Positions 33,033 to 41,887 of a DNA stretch of 64,000 bases are shown here, one piece after another (the first letter of the stretch is position 1; each line of letters opens with the position of its first letter). The stretch lies in the NCBI GenBank assembly GCA_002862805.1, contig PKEA01000071.1:19659-83658 (forward strand), read 5' to 3'. The position numbers and the translations under genes were made by a program. The stretch comes from Flavobacteriaceae bacterium (GTDB lineage Bacteria; Bacteroidota; Bacteroidia; Flavobacteriales; Flavobacteriaceae). Under the pieces are notes generated by a model. It was not told the origin of the DNA, made no database searches, and was given only the letters and a program-made list of their open reading frames with translations.

Positions 33033-33908
33033 ATGTTGTCAATCAATCCAAAAGAAATAGAACCAGCAAAACTGCAAAGTTATTTGCAAAGTGCAGTTGC
33101 ACCAAGACCTATTGCGTTTGCTAGTACACTTGATGAAAATGGTACGCCAAATTTATCTCCTTTTAGTTTTTTTAATGTATTCAGTTCAAATCCACCTATA
33201 TTGATATTTTCTCCTGCAAGAAGGGTTAGAAATAATACAGTTAAACATACATTAATAAATGTTCAGAATACAAAAGAAGTTGTAATAAACATAGTTAATT
33301 ATGATATTGTACAACAAATGTCTCTTTCAAGTACAGAATATCCAGATGGCGTAAATGAATTTGAAAAGTCAGGGTTAACAATGGTTGCTTCAGATGTTGT
33401 AAAACCATTTAGAGTTGCTGAAAGTCCGGTTCAGTTTGAATGCAAGGTAAACGATATTATTGCGCTTGGGAATCAAGGTGGAGCAGGGAATTTGGTTATT
33501 TGTGAAGTAGTTAAAATACATATTCATGAAGCGGTTTTAGATGCTAATGGTATGATTGATCAACATAAAATTGATTTGGTTGCAAGAATGGGTGCCAACT
33601 GGTACTCTCGTTCAAATGTAGGTATGTTTGAGGTTGAAAAACCATTATCTACTTTAGGAATTGGAGTTGATAATGTTCCAGATTTTGTAAAACAAAGCTC
33701 AATCTTTAATGGTAATGATTTAGGGAAGTTAGGAAATATTGAAGCTATTCCTACAGAAGAAGAAATTGCTATATTTGTAAAAGAAAATTTTGAGATAAAA
33801 GGAATTTTAAGTGCTGATGATGCTCAAAAGCAATTGAAAAAAGCAAAAGAATATTTAGATAATAACGAAGTGCTAACCGCTTGGAAAGTGCTTTTAGCAA
33901 AACAATAA
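33033..33908 (+). CDS. Flavin reductase family protein
   Basis: A 291-residue FMN-binding split-barrel protein. The N-terminal 200 residues contain the family blocks APRPIAFASTLDENGTPNLS, PFSFFNVFSSNPPILIFSPA, RNNTVKHTLINV and KEVVINIVNYD. The C-terminal 90 residues (FVKQSSIFNGNDLGKLGN... AWKVLLAKQ) form a separate, mostly helical extension typical of the flavobacterial members. It likely reduces flavin or transfers electrons from NAD(P)H; the partner is unknown. The DUF3127 gene follows after 12 bases. Confidence 0.88.
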   Translation: MLSINPKEIEPAKLQSYLQSAVAPRPIAFASTLDENGTPNLSPFSFFNVFSSNPPILIFSPARRVRNNTVKHTLINVQNTKEVVINIVNYDIVQQMSLSSTEYPDGVNEFEKSGLTMVASDVVKPFRVAESPVQFECKVNDIIALGNQGGAGNLVICEVVKIHIHEAVLDANGMIDQHKIDLVARMGANWYSRSNVGMFEVEKPLSTLGIGVDNVPDFVKQSSIFNGNDLGKLGNIEAIPTEEEIAIFVKENFEIKGILSADDAQKQLKKAKEYLDNNEVLTAWKVLLAKQ

Positions 33909-33920
33909 ATTAATAGTAAG

Positions 33921-34295
33921 ATGGAAGTAACAGGAAAGATTAAATTGATTAATGATGTACAACAAATTAGTGCTTCATTTAAGAAAAGAGAATTAGTAGT
34001 GACTACTGAAGAGCAATATCCTCAAATGATAATGATTGAGTTTACTCAAGATAAATGTGATTTATTAAACAATTATAATGTTGGGGAACCAGTTAAAGTC
34101 TCAATTAACTTAAGAGGAAGAGAATGGATTAATCCACAAGGTGAAGCGAAGTATTTCAACTCTATTCAAGGATGGAGAATTGAAAAATTAGCAGCGCAAG
34201 CGCCTTCAGGAAATGTACCGCCAATGCCAGCTGCTGATGCTTTTGAACCAGCAACTAATTTTAATGAAGAAGAACACGACGATTTACCTTTCTAA
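33921..34295 (+). CDS. DUF3127 domain-containing protein
   Basis: A 124-residue protein of the DUF3127 family: VTGKIKLINDVQQISASFKK, RELVVTTEEQYPQMIMIEFT, VGEPVKVSINLRGREW and YFNSIQGWRIEKL. The predicted fold is OB-like, and the tail is acidic, ending EEEHDDLPF. That tail strongly recalls the C-terminal DDDIPF peptide of single-stranded DNA-binding proteins, so a DNA-related role is plausible but unproven. Second gene after the flavin reductase gene, followed by a terminator. Confidence 0.9.
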   Translation: MEVTGKIKLINDVQQISASFKKRELVVTTEEQYPQMIMIEFTQDKCDLLNNYNVGEPVKVSINLRGREWINPQGEAKYFNSIQGWRIEKLAAQAPSGNVPPMPAADAFEPATNFNEEEHDDLPF

Positions 34296-34316
34296 TATTT
34301 AGAAGTTTTAATTTAG

Positions 34317-34357
34317 AAGTCAGAAATTTGATGTTTATTAATTTTCTGACTTTTTTT
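34317..34357 (+). terminator. Terminator after the DUF3127 gene
   Basis: AAGTCAGAAA (34317-34326) pairs with TTTCTGACTT (34343-34352), with a T-run extending to 34357. Confidence 0.8.
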
Positions 34358-34393
34358 GTAGTTATTTTTTGAAATTGTCATTGAAATTGAAAA

Positions 34394-35029
34394 ATGTATT
34401 TCCTAACTAAAGAACTTTATTTTCCACCTGTAGAAGAAACTTCACCTGAAGGCATTTTGGCTGTTGGCGGAGATTTGTCGCCAGAGCGGTTAATGTTGGC
34501 TTATAAAAGCGGTATTTTTCCTTGGTTTGAAGATGATGAACCTATTTTATGGTGGTCTCCAGAAGAACGCATGGTATTGTTTTTCGATGATTTGAAAATT
34601 TCAAAAAGCATGCGTAGTATTTTAAAGAAAAATGAATTTAAAATTACTTTTAATAAAGACTTTAAAGCGGTAATTACCAATTGTCAACAAGCAAAAAGAG
34701 TTGGTCAAAACGGAACTTGGATTACCGATGACATGATAAATGCCTATTGTAAATTACATGAGTTAGGTTATGCAAAATCTGTAGAGGTTTGGAAGAACGA
34801 AGAACTCGTTGGTGGTTTATACGGAATAGACTTAGGTGATGTTTTTTGTGGTGAAAGTATGTTTTCTAAAGTTTCAAACGCTAGTAAAGTTGCTTTTATA
34901 ACACTGGCTCAAAAGCTAGAAAAAGCAAATTATAAATTAATAGATTGCCAAGTGCATAATAGTCATTTAGAAAGTCTGGGTTGTGTAGAAATTAACCGTG
35001 AAGAGTTTATGGCAATTTTGAAGTTTTAA
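34394..35029 (+). CDS. aat: Leucyl/phenylalanyl-tRNA--protein transferase
   Basis: A 211-residue transferase that adds Leu or Phe to N-terminal Lys/Arg of proteins, marking them for ClpS-ClpAP degradation under the N-end rule. Conserved blocks: GILAVGGDLSPERLMLAYKS, GIFPWFEDDEPILWWSPEER, GTWITDDMINAYCKLHELGY, GGLYGIDLGDVFCGESMFS and LIDCQVHNSHLESLG. Stand-alone gene, convergent with the VF530 gene 5 bases away. Confidence 0.95.
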   Translation: MYFLTKELYFPPVEETSPEGILAVGGDLSPERLMLAYKSGIFPWFEDDEPILWWSPEERMVLFFDDLKISKSMRSILKKNEFKITFNKDFKAVITNCQQAKRVGQNGTWITDDMINAYCKLHELGYAKSVEVWKNEELVGGLYGIDLGDVFCGESMFSKVSNASKVAFITLAQKLEKANYKLIDCQVHNSHLESLGCVEINREEFMAILKF

Positions 35030-35034
35030 ATTAT

Positions 35035-35247
35035 TTAAAACTTCTTCAAACTTCTAATATACAATTCTTCTACTTTTTTTCTCGCCCAATCGGTTTTTCG
35101 TAAAAAAGTTAAACTCGATTTTACAGACGGATTCTCTTTAAAACATTTTATGTTTATCAATTCTCCTAAAGTATCAAATCCGTAAAAGTCGACCAGTTGT
35201 TCTACAATAGTTTTTAAAGATTTTCCGTGTAATGGATCGTTACTCAT
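35035..35247 (-). CDS. VF530 family DNA-binding protein
   Basis: A 70-residue protein of the VF530 (DUF2132) family: [55 protein letters not shown] and VEELYIR. I took the ATG at 35247 because the family starts at SNDPLHG and because this places the start just next to the tag stop codon; a longer frame would run into tag. It is downstream of tag in the same operon. The family is thought to bind DNA. Confidence 0.88.
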   Translation of the reverse strand: MSNDPLHGKSLKTIVEQLVDFYGFDTLGELINIKCFKENPSVKSSLTFLRKTDWARKKVEELYIRSLKKF

Positions 35248-35248
35248 T

Positions 35249-35815
35249 TTAATTATTTTTTCGGGTGAAACAATCCACAACATGGTCGTTTACCATTCCT
35301 GTGGCTTGCATGTGTGCGTAAATTACAGTTGAACCTACAAACTTGAAACCGCGTTTTTTTAAATCTTTACTCAACGCATCTGAAAGTGGAGTAGTTGCTG
35401 GAACATCTTTTAAAGTTTGTGGTTTGTTGTCAATAGGTTTTCCATCAACAAAAGCCCAAATGTATTTTGAAAAACTTCCAAATTCTTCCTGTATTTTTAT
35501 AAACGCTTGCGCATTGCTTACCGCAGATTTTATTTTCAACTGATTTCTAATGATTCCGGTGTCTTCAATTAAAATATGAAGTTTCTTATCGTTATAAGCA
35601 GCAACTTTCTTTACATCAAATTGATCAAAAGCTTTTCTAAAATTCTCTCTTTTTTTAAGAATGGTATGCCAGCTTAGACCTGCTTGAAATGTTTCTAAAA
35701 TTAGAAATTCAAATAACGTTGCATCGTTATAAACAGGTTTTCCCCATTCGTTATCATGATAATTTCTATATAAATCATCTTTTTCGCACCAAGCACATCT
35801 GTTTTTATTCATCAT
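35249..35815 (-). CDS. tag: DNA-3-methyladenine glycosylase I
   Basis: Base-excision repair enzyme of about 188 residues that removes 3-methyladenine. The N-terminal zinc-site Cys is in [20 protein letters not shown], the catalytic region is [20 protein letters not shown] and the C-terminal zinc ligands are in [16 protein letters not shown] placed the start at the MMNKNR codons (35815) rather than at 35842, which would overlap the upstream large gene's end. It follows that gene directly on the minus strand. Confidence 0.94.
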   Translation of the reverse strand: MMNKNRCAWCEKDDLYRNYHDNEWGKPVYNDATLFEFLILETFQAGLSWHTILKKRENFRKAFDQFDVKKVAAYNDKKLHILIEDTGIIRNQLKIKSAVSNAQAFIKIQEEFGSFSKYIWAFVDGKPIDNKPQTLKDVPATTPLSDALSKDLKKRGFKFVGSTVIYAHMQATGMVNDHVVDCFTRKNN

Positions 35816-35816
35816 A

Positions 35817-38800
35817 CTAATATTCTTCATATTCTTCAACATATTCTAAAGCATCACTTAGTTTTCCATGTGTTACTCTTATGTGGTCTTCATTTAAAGA
35901 TTCGTCAATTTTCTTTTTTATAATTTCATCAATTTCATCTTCTTCTAAATAACTTTGATCGCCCAAAACCTGAAAAGCATTTGTAACTAAATTATCATTA
36001 TTGGTAACAAAAGCAATTCCGGTAATTTTTTCTTTATTGTAATTATAAGAATCGTTGCTAATTGATGTTTTTTTGAAGAAGTAGTATTTAATATCAGTGC
36101 TATTAAATCTCATTTTCTTAGTTGAATAAATTGACAAAGAATCTTTTTTAGGATCAATACTTTCAAAATAGTTTATGGCAGATTTTGCAATATCTTCACT
36201 ATTAAAGTTATTAATTAACTCTCTTTGCTTTGTATGATAAAGCATTTGAATTCCTCTAAATTTAATTTTCGGATTTGCTAGAATCTTTAAAGCTAACGAA
36301 TTTTCAATATGCTTGTCATTTTTTAACTGAAGTTTTGCAATTGCTAAATCTATTTCATCAATTTCTAAATCTCTTGCTTTATTAAACAATTCTGCAATTG
36401 TTTTTTCTTTTTTAAATGAATATAATATGTTTAAATAATCTTCTAAGTCAGATGTAGGTGCATAGTTGTCATAAGAGTTTTCATCTTCATTTTTAATTAA
36501 CTGTTTGTTTTTCCAACTGGTAAGTCTTTTTACTTCTAATTTTGCATTGGTTAAAAGCATTTTTTTGAATGACTTTAGTTTTTTAGAGTTTACCATTTCA
36601 TTGCTAATTAATTGATTTGTAAATTCAATTATTGGACTATGGTATTCTTGTATGCTATAAAATTGAAATATATCTGGAAATAAAACTTGACTATTTTCTA
36701 AATCAGTTTCAAAATAGTTAAATAATCCTTTTATCTCATAACTATTGTCTGATATGGGTAAATCGTATTCTAAAAGCGACAAAATCTTTTTGTAAGCTTC
36801 TTTGCTTTCTTGAAAAGTTAATGCTCTTAAAACAGATAATTGTAATACTGTATTTACGTTTGGTTTCTTGTAAACGCTCTCTAAAAACGGAATTACTTTT
36901 GGAGATTTTACTCTTCCTAATTTTTCATATAAGTCACCTAAAATTTCAGTTTCGTCATTGTTGAATTTAAAATTAGATAAGAAATATTGAAATTTTTGTA
37001 AATCTTGTTCTTTTAAAGTCAAATAATGGATAGATTTTAGAGCTGAAAATCTAATGCTATCATGTGAACTCATGGCGTCGTTCATGAAAACTTCCAGTTT
37101 ATTGTCAAAAACACTGTTTTTATAAACTGTATCTAAAAGTGTAAAAGAATTAAATGTTTTTTCAATGAATGAATTTTCATTTTTATACTCCTTATTTACT
37201 AATGTTTTTAAAACATAAAAAGTTCCATCCCTAAAAACGGCTTTATACTTTATAGCTTGTTTTGAGTTTTCTTTTGAAACCAAAGCATTAAACGTACTAA
37301 TTTTTGTTTTATAATCGGTTTCTATGTTTTCAGAAATAATAGTTAATTTTGGTTCGTTTTTTTTATTTCTAAAAACAATATCATCCCATCTTGAAGCTGC
37401 GAAATTAGAATGTGAATCATTATTCTCTATTACATCTAGTACGCTTATATGTTCATTATCTTCATTAGTTTCTGTTGAATTTTTTCTGGTTATTAATTTT
37501 CTATAATTTTTCCAAATGGAATCAATACTAACCTCGCTTTCGTATTTGTGATATTGGTTGTAGTTTAATTCTATTAAATTTCCTGTAGAAGACAAGAATT
37601 CATAATTTTTATAAGTTGAAGTAAAGTAATTTTTTTTCTTAGTAGAATTATAATATTTCTTTTCAGTAATAAAATCTAAATGTTGGTTTTGTTTTTTTGG
37701 AATTTCTATTTTAAATTGAGCAACAGTGTCTTTGAAAGTTCTGTATTCTTCATTGTTTAATGTTGGTTTAAATAGGAATGAGTTGAAAAATTTATTGGTA
37801 TTTTCTTTACTTGCATTTATTGTTCCAAGCAAATAGTATTTATTTCCTTTCATTAATGTTTTTAATTCTATTTTCTTATCACCAATTGTTGATTTTGATG
37901 TAAAATAGAAATTCTCATTATTAAAATGAGTATTAGTTGAGTCTAAATTATGCTGATTGTAAAATTCATATTGAATTCTTTTTAATTCAAATTTTGAGTC
38001 TTCAAGGTTATAATTGTCTTGCAGTGTTTTTTCAATTAAGACGTAATGAGCATCCTCTTTTTTATCATAGGCAACTATTTTCATATCGTCATTGCCTTTT
38101 AAGTCTGATTTGTTACCAGAAAAGCTATAGTATGCTGGAACTTGAACTTGGTAACTTCCTTTTAATGGATTAATTATTTCCCAAGAGTCACCGTTCTCTT
38201 TTAATGCTATTTTAGAATAAATTTCTTCTTCAAAAATGCGCACGTATTCACCCTCGCCACCCATCATTACTGAGATAATTTCGATAGGAGTTATGTAATA
38301 ACGGTAATGCTGTGCGTTTCCTGTTTTAGTTTTGTTTTTGATGTCATAAACTAAATAATTTTTTTCAGTATATGATTTTTTCGAGATAATTTCTCCAGGT
38401 ATATTTTCGTAGAATAAACTATCTAATGTTTTAGGGTTAAAGGTTTTGTTGTTTTTGTTTAAAAAATCGTTTAGATAAGTTCTTTTAAAGTTAATATAAC
38501 CTCCATTTGCTAAATCTGGAGACTCTACATTCTTATCAGATTCTAAAACCACATCAAAAACTGGAAAAGTTATCATTCCATCTGCAGTAGTTTTTAGTTT
38601 CAGTTCTGGTTTTATAAAGTTGTCTTCTATTTTCTTTTTTAATGCTTTCCCTTTTTCAGTATAATTATCAAAAATAGGAGTGACTTTGTATCCTTTTTCG
38701 CGAAGCATTTCAATTACCCCTTTTTTTCCTGGTAAATGAGCTGCACCAATAGCACTAAACAAGCTTCCTTGCTTCATGTTAATTTCCATATTGGTGACCA

Positions 38801-39509
38801 TTTCGATATTTCTATCGAATAATAAAGCTTTTAAATAACTTTTTGGAGATGATAAAACAGTTAGTGAATCTATCATGTCCAAGTCTTTTTCTCTATAAAA
38901 GTCTACTAGTGCTTCGTTGTAAGGTTTATTTTTTAATATTTTTAAAATGGCTTGATAGTTTTTTTCTACTTCAGAATTATCCATTTCGGCTTCTGCTTTC
39001 ATAATGTTAATTGTAGAAGTTTTAACATCTTCAAGACCAATCGTTTTTTTATTATATTTTCTTCCCGTCCTATAAATAAACATATCTAAATAGGTTTCTT
39101 CTTGGTATTCTTTATTTGTTTCGTTTGTTCGAGACAATAGGCCAATTAAATTGTAATTAGTACTCTGAAATAAAGAATATAGCTCATCTCTTTTTAACGG
39201 TGTTAAATAAAAATTGGTATAAAAAGCGTTGTTTTTTCTATATTTACTATAGAAACTGAATAAATCAAATAATTCGGTCCAGGTTCTTGGTTCACTCTCA
39301 TTTGCAATTATGTCAGCATTTAGTAAGTGGGAGTAAAATGCGTCAGATAAGTGATAAGAAACTTTTTCACTTACGTGCATTGTACCATATATATAAGAGT
39401 TTTTTTGTAAGCCATTTCCGCTTACCTCCCATAATAAACTTTGGTATTTTTTTTCTTGTGCAAATGAAGTGAAGTAAAATAAACTAAAAAAGAAGATGTA
39501 TTTTTTCAA
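35817..39509 (-). CDS. Large exported TraB/GumN-domain protein
   Basis: A 1230-residue protein with a signal peptide (MKKYIFFFSLFYFTSFAQ). Residues about 20-290 match the TraB/GumN family: SLLWEVSGNGLQKNSYIYGT with GTMHVSE, a central KTIGLEDV and SLFSAIGAAHLPGKKGVIEM with LREKGYKVTPI. The family's two His-containing motifs (GTMH, GAAH) are intact; a metalloprotease-like role has been suggested for it. The other 940 residues are unassigned: a Lys/Asn-rich beta region, then a helical region with HEAT-like spacing (about 830-1110). Typical TraB/GumN proteins have around 300 residues, so this is a fusion or extended form. Confidence 0.85.
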   Translation of the reverse strand: MKKYIFFFSLFYFTSFAQEKKYQSLLWEVSGNGLQKNSYIYGTMHVSEKVSYHLSDAFYSHLLNADIIANESEPRTWTELFDLFSFYSKYRKNNAFYTNFYLTPLKRDELYSLFQSTNYNLIGLLSRTNETNKEYQEETYLDMFIYRTGRKYNKKTIGLEDVKTSTINIMKAEAEMDNSEVEKNYQAILKILKNKPYNEALVDFYREKDLDMIDSLTVLSSPKSYLKALLFDRNIEMVTNMEINMKQGSLFSAIGAAHLPGKKGVIEMLREKGYKVTPIFDNYTEKGKALKKKIEDNFIKPELKLKTTADGMITFPVFDVVLESDKNVESPDLANGGYINFKRTYLNDFLNKNNKTFNPKTLDSLFYENIPGEIISKKSYTEKNYLVYDIKNKTKTGNAQHYRYYITPIEIISVMMGGEGEYVRIFEEEIYSKIALKENGDSWEIINPLKGSYQVQVPAYYSFSGNKSDLKGNDDMKIVAYDKKEDAHYVLIEKTLQDNYNLEDSKFELKRIQYEFYNQHNLDSTNTHFNNENFYFTSKSTIGDKKIELKTLMKGNKYYLLGTINASKENTNKFFNSFLFKPTLNNEEYRTFKDTVAQFKIEIPKKQNQHLDFITEKKYYNSTKKKNYFTSTYKNYEFLSSTGNLIELNYNQYHKYESEVSIDSIWKNYRKLITRKNSTETNEDNEHISVLDVIENNDSHSNFAASRWDDIVFRNKKNEPKLTIISENIETDYKTKISTFNALVSKENSKQAIKYKAVFRDGTFYVLKTLVNKEYKNENSFIEKTFNSFTLLDTVYKNSVFDNKLEVFMNDAMSSHDSIRFSALKSIHYLTLKEQDLQKFQYFLSNFKFNNDETEILGDLYEKLGRVKSPKVIPFLESVYKKPNVNTVLQLSVLRALTFQESKEAYKKILSLLEYDLPISDNSYEIKGLFNYFETDLENSQVLFPDIFQFYSIQEYHSPIIEFTNQLISNEMVNSKKLKSFKKMLLTNAKLEVKRLTSWKNKQLIKNEDENSYDNYAPTSDLEDYLNILYSFKKEKTIAELFNKARDLEIDEIDLAIAKLQLKNDKHIENSLALKILANPKIKFRGIQMLYHTKQRELINNFNSEDIAKSAINYFESIDPKKDSLSIYSTKKMRFNSTDIKYYFFKKTSISNDSYNYNKEKITGIAFVTNNDNLVTNAFQVLGDQSYLEEDEIDEIIKKKIDESLNEDHIRVTHGKLSDALEYVEEYEEY

Positions 39510-39564
39510 GAATTATATTTTTTGAATTGTTTCTTTCAAATATACAATTTGTTTTATTGTGTTG

Positions 39565-39606
39565 TAAAAAATAAGCCTTAATTCTAAAAAAAGAATTAAG
39601 GCTTAA
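39565..39606 (-). terminator. Terminator of the rpsB-tsf transcript
   Basis: AAGCCTTAATTCT (39573-39585) and AGAATTAAGGCTT (39592-39604) form a 13-bp stem; on the minus strand a T6 run follows. Confidence 0.9.
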
Positions 39607-39627
39607 ATGTCTTCAATTATTAAGATA

Positions 39628-40449
39628 TTATCCTAAAGCAACTCTTTTAAATCCTGTAACTGTTAAACCTGAATCTACAGATTTTACATAACCAGCAACA
39701 TTCATTGAGCCATCTTTAATATAATCTTGGTTTACCAAAGTGTTGTCTTTGTAAAAACGTTGAATTTTTCCTTTAGAAATGTTGTCTAACATTGCTTCTG
39801 GTTTACCTTCAGCTCTTAATTGCTCTTTTGCAATTTCGATTTCTTTTTCAATGATTGCAGCATCAACACCATCTTCGTTTAATGCGATTGGGTTCATTGC
39901 AGCAGCTTGCATTGCAACGTTTTTAGCAGCTTCATCAGCTCCTTCAACATTTGCAGATAAAGAAACTAAAGTAGCTATTTTTCCAGCGTGTACATATGCT
40001 CCAACGAAAGCACCTTCTAAACGCTCAAAAGCACCAACTTCAATTTTCTCACCAATAACACCTGTTTGCTCAATTAACTTTTCTGAAACAGTAATTCCAT
40101 TAAAATCTGAAGCTAATAATTCTTCTTTAGTTGAAAATTTTAACGCTTGATTAGCTATTTCTGTTGCTAATTTTACAAATGAATCATTTTTTCCTACGAA
40201 GTCAGTTTCGCAATTTAATGTAATTGCAACACCTGCAGTGTTATCTGTGTTTAAAACAGCGACTGCAGCACCTTCAGTAGATTCTCTATCTGAACGATTT
40301 GCGGCAACTTTTTGACCTTTTTTACGAAGGTTTTCGATAGCTAAATCAAAATCACCATTAGCTTCAACTAATGCTTTTTTGCAATCCATCATACCAGCAC
40401 CTGTAGCTGTTCTTAATTTATTTACGTCTGCAGCAGTAATATTTGCCAT
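39628..40449 (-). CDS. tsf: Elongation factor Ts
   Basis: Nucleotide-exchange factor for EF-Tu, 273 residues. The N-terminal UBA-like region has the signature LRTATGAGMMDCKKALVEANGD, followed by a TDFVGKND block and the C-terminal core. It is downstream of rpsB, the classical arrangement, separated by 110 bases that contain a large hairpin, and followed by a strong terminator. Confidence 0.97.
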   Translation of the reverse strand: MANITAADVNKLRTATGAGMMDCKKALVEANGDFDLAIENLRKKGQKVAANRSDRESTEGAAVAVLNTDNTAGVAITLNCETDFVGKNDSFVKLATEIANQALKFSTKEELLASDFNGITVSEKLIEQTGVIGEKIEVGAFERLEGAFVGAYVHAGKIATLVSLSANVEGADEAAKNVAMQAAAMNPIALNEDGVDAAIIEKEIEIAKEQLRAEGKPEAMLDNISKGKIQRFYKDNTLVNQDYIKDGSMNVAGYVKSVDSGLTVTGFKRVALG

Positions 40450-40474
40450 AACTTTTATTTTATTTTAAATTATA

Positions 40475-40548
40475 AAATTCCAAAAAGCAAATTCCATTTT
40501 ATTTTAAACTAAATCTAAAATTGATGTTGGAATTTGCTTTTGGAATTT
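40475..40548 (-). promoter_or_regulatory. Long intercistronic hairpin between rpsB and tsf
   Basis: AAATTCCAAAAAGCAAATTC followed by CA (40475-40496) pairs almost fully with TGGAATTTGCTTTTGGAATT followed by T (40528-40548), with one bulged base, giving a stem of about 21 bp. It could be a partial terminator or an RNase site that sets the S2:EF-Ts ratio. Confidence 0.65.
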
Positions 40549-40559
40549 ATAAAGATTTA

Positions 40560-41321
40560 TTATTCTTTTGTTTCAGCAGTTTCTTTTTTAGGAGCAGCTT
40601 CTTTAGGAGCAACTTCTTCATCTTTTTCCGCTTTTCTGTCAGAAAGACCTTCAATGATAGCGTTGCTTACATGAGAAAGAATTTTATCGATTGATTTAGA
40701 AGCATCATCATTTGATGGAATTACAAAGTCAATTGGACGTGGATCCGAGTTTGTATCAACCATTGCAAAAACTGGAATGTTTAACTTTTGCGCTTCTTTA
40801 ATTGCGATGTGTTCTGCTTTAACGTCTACTACAAATAATGCAGCAGGTAATCTTGACATATCTGCGATAGAACCTAAGTTTTTTTCTAATTTAGCACGTA
40901 AACGATCTACTTGTAAACGTTCTTTTTTAGATAAAGTTAAGAATGTACCATCTTTTTTCATTCTATCAATAGAAGCCATTTTTTTAACAGCTTTTCTAAT
41001 AGTAACGAAGTTAGTTAACATTCCACCAGGCCATCTTTCAGTGATGTAAGGCATGTTACAAGCAGCAGCTTTCTCAGCTACGATATCTTTAGCTTGTTTT
41101 TTGGTAGCTACGAAAAGTACTTTTCTACCAGATGCAGCAATTTTTTTCAAAGCTTCATTAGCTTCTTCAATTTTAGCAGCAGTTTTGTATAAGTTTATGA
41201 TATGGATCCCATTACGCTCCATATAAATGTAAGGAGCCATGTTTGGATCCCATTTACGAGTCATGTGTCCGAAATGTACACCAGCCTCTAATAAGTCTTT
41301 AACTTCTATGTTGTTTGCCAT
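40560..41321 (-). CDS. rpsB: 30S ribosomal protein S2
   Basis: uS2 of 253 residues from the ATG at 41321 (MANNIEVKDLLEAGVHFGH); a start at 41360 would add 13 residues unlike the family. Standard blocks: THFGH-type GVHFGHMTRKWDPNMAPYIY, ITERWPGGMLTNF and FAMVDTNSDPRPIDFVIPSN. The tail is a charged extension (KEAAPKKETAETKE). It precedes tsf and follows rpsI at 180 bases, with two hairpins in the intervening leader. Confidence 0.96.
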   Translation of the reverse strand: MANNIEVKDLLEAGVHFGHMTRKWDPNMAPYIYMERNGIHIINLYKTAAKIEEANEALKKIAASGRKVLFVATKKQAKDIVAEKAAACNMPYITERWPGGMLTNFVTIRKAVKKMASIDRMKKDGTFLTLSKKERLQVDRLRAKLEKNLGSIADMSRLPAALFVVDVKAEHIAIKEAQKLNIPVFAMVDTNSDPRPIDFVIPSNDDASKSIDKILSHVSNAIIEGLSDRKAEKDEEVAPKEAAPKKETAETKE

Positions 41322-41351
41322 TTTGTAATAGTTTACGTTCCGTTGATTAGC

Positions 41352-41388
41352 AATTTTCAAGTAGTTACTTGCGTTAGTCTTGAAAATT
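41352..41388 (-). promoter_or_regulatory. Leader hairpin upstream of rpsB
   Basis: AATTTTCAAG (41352-41361) and CTTGAAAATT (41379-41388) form a perfect 10-bp stem 30 bases before the rpsB start. A second, weaker inverted repeat (ATTCC/GGAAT) lies at about 41402-41424. Candidate S2 autoregulatory leader. Confidence 0.5.
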
Positions 41389-41500
41389 TAGATGCTAAAC
41401 TAATTCCCTTTTTAATTAAAGGAATATCGACAACTGTGTTTTAAATTCAATTTTATTTGTAAAAATTTGGTTGAAAAAAAAATCAAACCAATTCGAAATA

Positions 41501-41887
41501 TTAACGTTTCGAGAATTGGAATTTTTTTCTTGCTTTTTTCTGACCGAATTTTTTACGTTCTACCATTCTAGGATCTCTTGTAAGTAATCCTTCTGGTTTT
41601 AATACAGATCTGTTTTCAGCATCTACTTCACACATAACGCGTGCTAATGCCATTCTTACAGCTTCTGCTTGTCCTGTTGAACCACCTCCGTAAACATTTA
41701 CTTTAACGTCAAAGTTTTCTGCATTTTCTGTCATTGCTAACGGCTGCATAACTTTATATTGTAAAGTAGCTGTTGGGAAATAAGTTGTAAATTCTTTTTT
41801 GTTTACTGTGATTTTTCCTGTTCCTTCTGAAACATAAACACGAGCAACTGCGGTTTTTCTTCTACCGATTTTGTGAATAGTTCCCAT
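41501..41887 (-). CDS. rpsI: 30S ribosomal protein S9
   Basis: uS9 of 128 residues: GRRKTAVARVYV at the start, GGGSTGQAEAVRMALARVM, and the basic tail DPRMVERKKFGQKKARKKFQ ending FSKR that reaches the ribosomal P site. Its start codon overlaps the last base of the rplM stop codon, the standard rplM-rpsI pair. Confidence 0.98.
   Translation of the reverse strand: MGTIHKIGRRKTAVARVYVSEGTGKITVNKKEFTTYFPTATLQYKVMQPLAMTENAENFDVKVNVYGGGSTGQAEAVRMALARVMCEVDAENRSVLKPEGLLTRDPRMVERKKFGQKKARKKFQFSKR

Noticed and set aside
41322..41360. Extended start of rpsB
   Set aside because: The extra 13 residues are not S2-like; the family begins at MANNIEVKDLLEAGVHFGH.
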